DNA of 8,954 nt, from NCBI GenBank assembly GCA_905236495.1, contig CAJOPV010000083.1, forward strand, positions 1 through 8,954, given 5' to 3'. How positions within the stretch are numbered: the stretch's first letter is position 1; the number at the start of each line of letters is the position of its first letter. This DNA comes from an uncultured Christensenellaceae bacterium. Its GTDB lineage: Bacteria; Bacillota; Clostridia; Christensenellales; Aristaeellaceae. The notes under the pieces were generated by a model, which had not been told where the DNA came from, did not search any database, and worked only from the letters and a program-made list of their open reading frames with translations. Positions 5,116-8,954 of the stretch are shown in pieces. Position numbers and translations under genes: made by a program.

Positions 5116-6278
5116 GCTGTGCGGCGGCCCTGGGGGAGGGGGAATTCGACGTGCCGCTGACCCAATTGACGGAGCAGTATGGCTTTAAGCTGGGCACCTG
5201 CTTTTCCTTTAACCAGATCAGGGACGTTCGCTATATGAACCTGGTGAAGGCCCATTTTTCCAGCCTCACCGCCACCAACGAAATGAAGGCCTATTCCCTG
5301 CTGGATGAAAGGGCCAGCCGGGCGGCGGCGGACGGCATGCCGGTGATGAATTACGGGATGGCGGATCAGATGGTGCAGTGGGCTCAGGACAACGGCATCG
5401 GCATCCGGGGCCACGTATTGGTGTGGGACGCATACATGTGCGATTGGTATTTCCATGAGGATTACGATACCAAAAAGCCCTATGCAGACCAGGAAACGAT
5501 CAAGGCGCGCACGGCATATTACATCGATCAGGTGATCCGCCACTTTGAGGAGAAATTCCCCGGCGTGGTGTATTGCTGGGACGTGGTGAACGAGGCCGTG
5601 GCGGATAACGCCGACGAGTACGCCCCCGGCGATCCCCGCCATCTGCGCACCCTGCGCGGCGGCAGCGTGAACCTGTTCAGGGAATACATGGGGGATGATT
5701 ACGTTTCCTGGGCCTTCCTCTACGCCCGGAACACCGTGGAAGCCCTGGGGGCGGATATCGACCTGTATTACAACGATTACAACGCCTATTTCCCCGAAAA
5801 GGCCCAGGCCATCCTGACGCTGGCGGCGGAGGTCAATTCCTTTGCGAAGGATGAGAACGGCGAACCCCGGAAGCTGATGGACGGCATCGGCATGCAGGGC
5901 TACATCGGCGGCTACGGGCATCAGGAGGGCTGTCTGGAGGAGAGCCATCCGGGCATGATCCGGGACGCCATCCTGGGCTATCAGGCCGCGGGCCTCAAGG
6001 CCCAGATCACCGAAATGGCGGTGAGGAACTTTGAAAAGGATCAGGCGGAAAAGCACGCGGCGTTCTATGCCGAGCTGTTCCGGGTGTTCAAGGGCCTGTA
6101 CGACGGGGAGACGGGCAACCCCCTGAACGTGGTGGCGATCTGGAGCCTTACCGATTTGCCCCACGCCCCCAAGGGCCAGTACGTCTATAACCTGAACAGC
6201 CCCTGGGGCGGCCTGGTGGATGAAAACCTGGCCTATAAGGACGCCTTCCGGCAGGTGTATTCCGTAATGGCGGAATAA
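5070..6278 (+). CDS. Secreted GH10-family glycoside hydrolase (endo-1,4-beta-xylanase-like, divergent active site)
   Basis: 402 residues; ATG with AAGGAG 9 bases upstream. The first 15 codons are shared with the L,D-transpeptidase. Beyond them the signal runs LLGCAAALGEG, so export may end at a signal peptidase I site or, with Cys17 in a lipobox-like LLGC, as a lipoprotein. The rest is a single GH10 barrel: TATNEMK (Asn70, Glu71, Lys73), RGHVLVWD (114-120), WDVVNEAV with the acid/base Glu175, GIGMQGY (272-278), ITEMAV with the nucleophile Glu315, and IWSLTD near the end. Enzymes of this family cut beta-1,4-xylan and related glycans. Several usual residues differ: Asp120 where GHTLVWH has His, Tyr278 where GxQxH has His, Ala317 where ELD has Asp, and no D..SW after W.LTD. 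No carbohydrate-binding module or cell-wall anchor motif was seen. Family membership is firm; xylan as substrate is not. It ends 22 bases before the terminator hairpin. Confidence 0.9.
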   Translation: MKRIVAMMTALALLLGCAAALGEGEFDVPLTQLTEQYGFKLGTCFSFNQIRDVRYMNLVKAHFSSLTATNEMKAYSLLDERASRAAADGMPVMNYGMADQMVQWAQDNGIGIRGHVLVWDAYMCDWYFHEDYDTKKPYADQETIKARTAYYIDQVIRHFEEKFPGVVYCWDVVNEAVADNADEYAPGDPRHLRTLRGGSVNLFREYMGDDYVSWAFLYARNTVEALGADIDLYYNDYNAYFPEKAQAILTLAAEVNSFAKDENGEPRKLMDGIGMQGYIGGYGHQEGCLEESHPGMIRDAILGYQAAGLKAQITEMAVRNFEKDQAEKHAAFYAELFRVFKGLYDGETGNPLNVVAIWSLTDLPHAPKGQYVYNLNSPWGGLVDENLAYKDAFRQVYSVMAE

Positions 6279-6281
6279 GAG

Positions 6282-6365
6282 ATCCATTGGCTTTAAAAAG
6301 GCATTTCCGGGCATTTTTGCCCGGAAATGCTTATTTTATGGGTGCAGATTGATAGAGGGAGCAGT
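6282..6365. repeat. 84-bp intergenic terminator-containing repeat, copy B
   Basis: Partner of 164-247 in the same orientation, starting 3 bases after the GH10 stop. It contains the perfect 13-bp hairpin at 6301-6330 and the conserved 3' extension that ends in AGCAGT at 6365. Together the copies bracket the six-gene plus-strand block as direct repeats. The remaining 63 bases to 6428 hold only short GC-rich stems (for example CCGGG/CCCGG at 6368-6380) and no gene. Confidence 0.8.
6294..6338. terminator. Bidirectional intrinsic terminator between convergent genes
   Basis: A perfect 13-bp stem (6301-6313 with 6318-6330) closes a TTTT loop. The plus strand continues TTATTTTA; the minus strand continues CTTTTT. 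It can end both the GH10 transcript and the transcript of the minus-strand metallo-hydrolase gene that converges on it. Confidence 0.92.
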
Positions 6366-6428
6366 CACCGGGAGACCCGGCCCTGCGGATTACAGCCGAA
6401 AGGGCGGGGATAGGCAGGAACGCCCCGG

Positions 6429-7292
6429 TTAGAATTCTCCGATGGTCTGGTGGACGTACCAGTCGGTTCCGTCGCATTCCAGGGTGATGGTGCCGCTGCC
6501 GGAAAACTGGATGGGCAGGCCCCGATAGCGGGCCTGATCCTCCGTTTTCTGGATCAGGTCGTTATGGTAATTGGTGACGATGATATAGGCGGGGTCCACC
6601 GCGTCCAGGAAGGCCTTCATCATGGGGGTCAGGCCGTGGTGCGGGGCTTTTACCACGTCGGCCTTGAGGATAGACGGGCCCAGGGTCTTGAGGAAGTGCT
6701 GCTGAGTATCGCCGATGATATCGGCGCACAGGAGCAGGGAGCAATCGCCGAACGTCAATCGCACCATGGCGCTTTGGGCGTTCAGCGTGCGGCCCTGGGG
6801 CCAGTTATAGACGGCGAGGGCGGCGTCGCCCAGGGTCAGCGTTTCCTCTGAGGCAAGCTGCCGATAGGGGATGCCTGCCTTGTCCATTACGGCGACGGTC
6901 TTCAGCTGGTTTTCCTCGGTATCATGCTGATTTTTGGGGAACACGGAAACAAATTCGTCCGCCGTGAACCCGTAGGCCATCAGTGCCTTGAGGCCGTTGA
7001 TGTGGTCGTCGTGGGGATGGGTGCTGAAAAGATACTTGAAATGCCGGATGCCCCGGGCGTTCAGGGCGTCCCGCAGCTTTTCCCGGTATTTGTAGGGGCC
7101 GCCGTCCACCATCATGCGTTCGCCGCCCGCCTCCAGCAGCATGCAGTCCCCTTCCCCGGTGCGGAACACCGTCAGGCGCAGAAGATCCCGCTCCGACCAG
7201 TCTTCCGGCGGGGCTTCCTCCACGTGCACCTCCGCCAGGGCAGCCGGGGCCAGGCAGCAGAGGAGCAGAACCAGGCACAGCAATCTTTTCAT
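6429..7292 (-). CDS. Secreted metallo-beta-lactamase-fold hydrolase (ComEC/Rec2 C-terminal domain-like)
   Basis: 287 residues from the ATG at 7292-7290. That start is preferred over an in-frame ATG 12 bases further up (7304) because GGAG lies 6 bases before it and the protein then begins MKRLL, a normal signal peptide. Residues 1-20 form that peptide, with cleavage likely after ALA. The mature part is one metallo-beta-lactamase fold: FRTGEGDCMLLEAGG and MMVDGG strands, then THPHDDH, a full HxHxDH metal motif (His92, His94, Asp96, His97), later LLLCADIIGD and KAPHHGL, which supply further metal ligands. The order and wording match the domain found at the C-terminus of the DNA-uptake protein ComEC and in stand-alone homologues. 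Here it is exported without a channel domain. Substrate unknown; a phosphodiester or nucleotide substrate is plausible. It lies 67 bases after cysS on the same strand and is probably cotranscribed with it. Confidence 0.87.
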   Translation of the reverse strand: MKRLLCLVLLLCCLAPAALAEVHVEEAPPEDWSERDLLRLTVFRTGEGDCMLLEAGGERMMVDGGPYKYREKLRDALNARGIRHFKYLFSTHPHDDHINGLKALMAYGFTADEFVSVFPKNQHDTEENQLKTVAVMDKAGIPYRQLASEETLTLGDAALAVYNWPQGRTLNAQSAMVRLTFGDCSLLLCADIIGDTQQHFLKTLGPSILKADVVKAPHHGLTPMMKAFLDAVDPAYIIVTNYHNDLIQKTEDQARYRGLPIQFSGSGTITLECDGTDWYVHQTIGEF

Positions 7293-7359
7293 GGGCGTCT
7301 CCATTTCTTTGGTATTCTTTTATTTAACGAAGCGGGGGAAGGCTTTCATCCCCGGGCGG

Positions 7360-8757
7360 TCACGCCTTGGTGATGCTCTGCCCCTGGGGCGTATCCTTGA
7401 CCGTGTAGCCCAGGGCCTGGATGGCGTCCCGCAGCTCGTCGCTGAGGCGCCAGTTCTTTTCCTTCCGGGCCTGGGCCCGCTGATCCGCCAGGGCCTGAAC
7501 AGCTTCGGGCAAGGCGTCCTCCGCCTTTTTCATCAGCAGGCCCAGCACGTCCGTCAGCTCTGTCAGGCCCTGATAGGCCCCTTCCACGGCAGCCCGGCTG
7601 CTCTGCCCGTTTAAGGATACGTTGGCCTCCTTCACGATCTCAAAGATGGCGCCCAGGGCGTCGGCGGTGTTCAGATCGTCGTCCATGGCGGCATCGAACC
7701 GGGCGGCGGATTCCTTCACCCGGGCAAGCAGCGCTTCCTCCTCCGGGGAAAGGGGCTGATCCGGGGCGTTTTTCAGCAGGAACAGCATATGATCCCGGGC
7801 GGTATAGAGCCGCTGGAGGGAGGCGTGGGCCTGGGCCATCATATCCCGGCTGAAATTCACCGGGCTGCGGTACTGGGCGGAGAGCATGAACATGCGCACG
7901 TCCTCGGGGTCGTATTCCTTCAGGATATCCCGCACGGTGAAGAAATTGCCCAGGGATTTGCTCATTTTTTCGTTATCGATGTTGATGAAGCCGTTGTGCA
8001 TCCAGTACCGGGCGAAGGGCTTGCCCGTGGCGCACTCGGATTGGGCCACCTCGTTTTCGTGGTGGGGGAAGAGCAGGTCCTTGCCGCCGCAGTGGATATC
8101 GAAGGTGTCGCCCAGGTACTTCATGCTCATGGCGCTGCATTCGATGTGCCAGCCGGGGCGGCCCTTGCCCCAGGGGGAATCCCAGGCGGGCTCCCCGGGC
8201 TTTTGCGCCTTCCACAGGGCGAAATCGGCGGGGTTATGCTTCACGTCGTCCACATCGATCCGGGCCCCGGCCTCCAGATCCTCCAGGTTCTGCCCGGAGA
8301 GCTTGCCGTAGCCCTTATCCTTTTCCGTATCGAAATAGACGTCGCCGTTCACCTCGTAGGCGTAGCCCTTATCCTGCAAGGTTTTTACCAGATGGATGAT
8401 TTCCCCGATGTGCTCGGTGGCCCGGGGATGCACCGTGGCCTTGCGGATGCCCAGGGCCTGGGCATCCCGGTAGTATTCCTGGATGAAGCGGTCCCCCAGC
8501 TCCTTCACGGTGATGCCCTCCCGGTTGGCCCGGTTGATCATTTTATCGTCGATATCGGTGAAGTTTTGCACGAAGGTGACCTCATACCCCCGATGCTCGA
8601 AATACCGGCGCAGCACGTCGAAGGTGATGAAGGGCCGGGCGTTGCCGATATGGAAATAATCATACACCGTAGGCCCGCAGGCGTAAATGCCCACCTTGCC
8701 GGGATGCAGGGGTACGAATTCTTCCTTTTTCCGGGTTTGGCTGTTGTAGATCTGCAT
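7360..8757 (-). CDS. cysS: Cysteinyl-tRNA synthetase
   Basis: 465 residues, close to the usual 460-470. The ATG at 8757 is preceded by AAGGAGG 6 bases upstream (8770-8764). The enzyme joins cysteine to tRNA-Cys with ATP in the cytoplasm. All class I signatures are present: YACGPTVYDYFHIGN with the HIGH-equivalent HIGN (36-39), KMSKS (264-268), and the zinc-site ligands Cys27, Cys207, His232 and Glu236, which keep the spacing of the E. coli enzyme. The C-terminal anticodon-binding region ends with a basic KEKNWRLSDELRDAI helix, also typical (DxxRxxL type). It follows an unidentified gene on the same strand by 46 bases and precedes the secreted metallo-hydrolase, and no convincing terminator is seen on either side. 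Cotranscription of the three is likely. No T-box-like leader fits in the 46-base gap. Confidence 0.98.
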   Translation of the reverse strand: MQIYNSQTRKKEEFVPLHPGKVGIYACGPTVYDYFHIGNARPFITFDVLRRYFEHRGYEVTFVQNFTDIDDKMINRANREGITVKELGDRFIQEYYRDAQALGIRKATVHPRATEHIGEIIHLVKTLQDKGYAYEVNGDVYFDTEKDKGYGKLSGQNLEDLEAGARIDVDDVKHNPADFALWKAQKPGEPAWDSPWGKGRPGWHIECSAMSMKYLGDTFDIHCGGKDLLFPHHENEVAQSECATGKPFARYWMHNGFINIDNEKMSKSLGNFFTVRDILKEYDPEDVRMFMLSAQYRSPVNFSRDMMAQAHASLQRLYTARDHMLFLLKNAPDQPLSPEEEALLARVKESAARFDAAMDDDLNTADALGAIFEIVKEANVSLNGQSSRAAVEGAYQGLTELTDVLGLLMKKAEDALPEAVQALADQRAQARKEKNWRLSDELRDAIQALGYTVKDTPQGQSITKA

Positions 8758-8803
8758 AAGGATCCTCCTTATTTATCTCATCGATAATTTTACATGCTTC
8801 TCT

Positions 8804-8954
8804 TTATTTCCTGTCCAAGCAGTCCGTTCGGGGACAGGCGGCGCAGTCGTGGCGGGGGGCTTCGGCCTCCTGCTCCAATTGCTCCAGCTTGCCTTCGATC
8901 TCCTCCACCTTTTCCAGCAGGGGATCGGGCAGGTCGCCGTGATTAAGGTCGATA
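8804..8954 (-). CDS. C-terminal fragment of an unidentified protein with a C-x2-C-x4-C cluster
   Basis: On the minus strand a frame is open from the right edge to a TAA at 8806-8804, giving 49 codons. The visible tail reads through HGDLPDPLLEKVEEIEG, a probable helix or coiled coil (EGKLEQLEQEAEA), and ends with HDCAACPRTDCLDRK. The three cysteines in a C-x2-C-x4-C arrangement next to the terminus could bind zinc or contribute to an iron-sulfur site. The codon use is like that of the neighbours and the stop is 46 bases from the cysS start, so I take it as a real gene upstream of cysS. I do not recognise the family. Confidence 0.65.
   Translation of the reverse strand, partial: IDLNHGDLPDPLLEKVEEIEGKLEQLEQEAEAPRHDCAACPRTDCLDRK

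Noticed and set aside
6402..6426. GGGCG/CGCCC inverted repeat just after the metallo-hydrolase stop
   Set aside because: Short stem, 14-base loop and only TTT after it on the minus strand. The repeat-borne terminator at 6294-6338 serves the minus strand better.
7333..7354. Possible hairpin terminator between cysS and the metallo-hydrolase gene
   Set aside because: The stem is about 5 bp plus a bulge, and no T-run follows on the minus strand, so readthrough from cysS is more likely.
7789..8787. Plus-strand 332-codon frame opposite cysS
   Set aside because: Antisense shadow of a clear cysteinyl-tRNA synthetase; no ribosome binding site or domain signal.
8787..8818. Possible cysS promoter on the minus strand (TTGGAC, TAAAAT)
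   Set aside because: The spacer is about 20 bases and the -35 match is poor; the 46-base gap fits an operon better.

Overview
The window looks like chromosomal DNA from a GC-rich member of the Clostridia (Bacillota), probably a gut or rumen anaerobe. Support for this: strong AGGAG-type ribosome binding sites, a canonical housekeeping-sigma promoter, a phosphoribosyltransferase-like protein of a type I recall mainly from Clostridia, a secreted family 10 glycoside hydrolase, and a YkuD-type L,D-transpeptidase. No phage, insertion-sequence, CRISPR, tRNA or rRNA signal was seen. The assignment to a family or genus is not possible from this sequence alone.

Layout. Bases 1-151 are the 3' end of a PfkB-type sugar kinase on the plus strand. 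A bidirectional hairpin terminator (in an 84-bp repeat, 164-247) and a clean promoter (290-318) follow. From there six plus-strand genes run to 6278: a phosphoribosyltransferase-like protein (357-998), a secreted L,D-transpeptidase (1103-2011), a small secreted protein of unknown function (2040-2561), an AlgI-like MBOAT acyltransferase (2594-3955), an AlgJ/AlgX-like SGNH protein (3968-4942), and a GH10 glycosidase (5070-6278) with its own promoter (4939-4967). A second copy of the 84-bp repeat and terminator (6282-6365) closes this block. Convergent to it on the minus strand are a secreted metallo-beta-lactamase-fold hydrolase (6429-7292), cysteinyl-tRNA synthetase cysS (7360-8757), and the C-terminus of an unidentified protein with a cysteine cluster (8804-8954).

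How the genes may work together. The close spacing of 2040, 2594 and 3968 behind the L,D-transpeptidase (gaps of 28, 32 and 12 bases) suggests an envelope operon. In it, a membrane MBOAT would pass acyl groups to an extracytoplasmic SGNH transferase that O-acylates a cell-wall or surface polysaccharide, while the L,D-transpeptidase crosslinks or modifies peptidoglycan. A GH10-fold enzyme with a rewritten active site is added behind a second promoter. The polymer that is acylated cannot be read from the sequence.

The most unusual structure is not a protein. A 148-bp block holding the 5' leader, ribosome binding site, start codon and first part of the signal peptide is present twice, with 3 differences, in front of two unrelated secreted proteins (1001-1148 and 4968-5115). 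It begins exactly at the base after a -10 box. The same promoter sequence also stands at 290-318 without that leader. The six-gene block is bracketed by direct copies of the 84-bp terminator repeat. The result is a nested direct-repeat architecture built from interchangeable expression modules.
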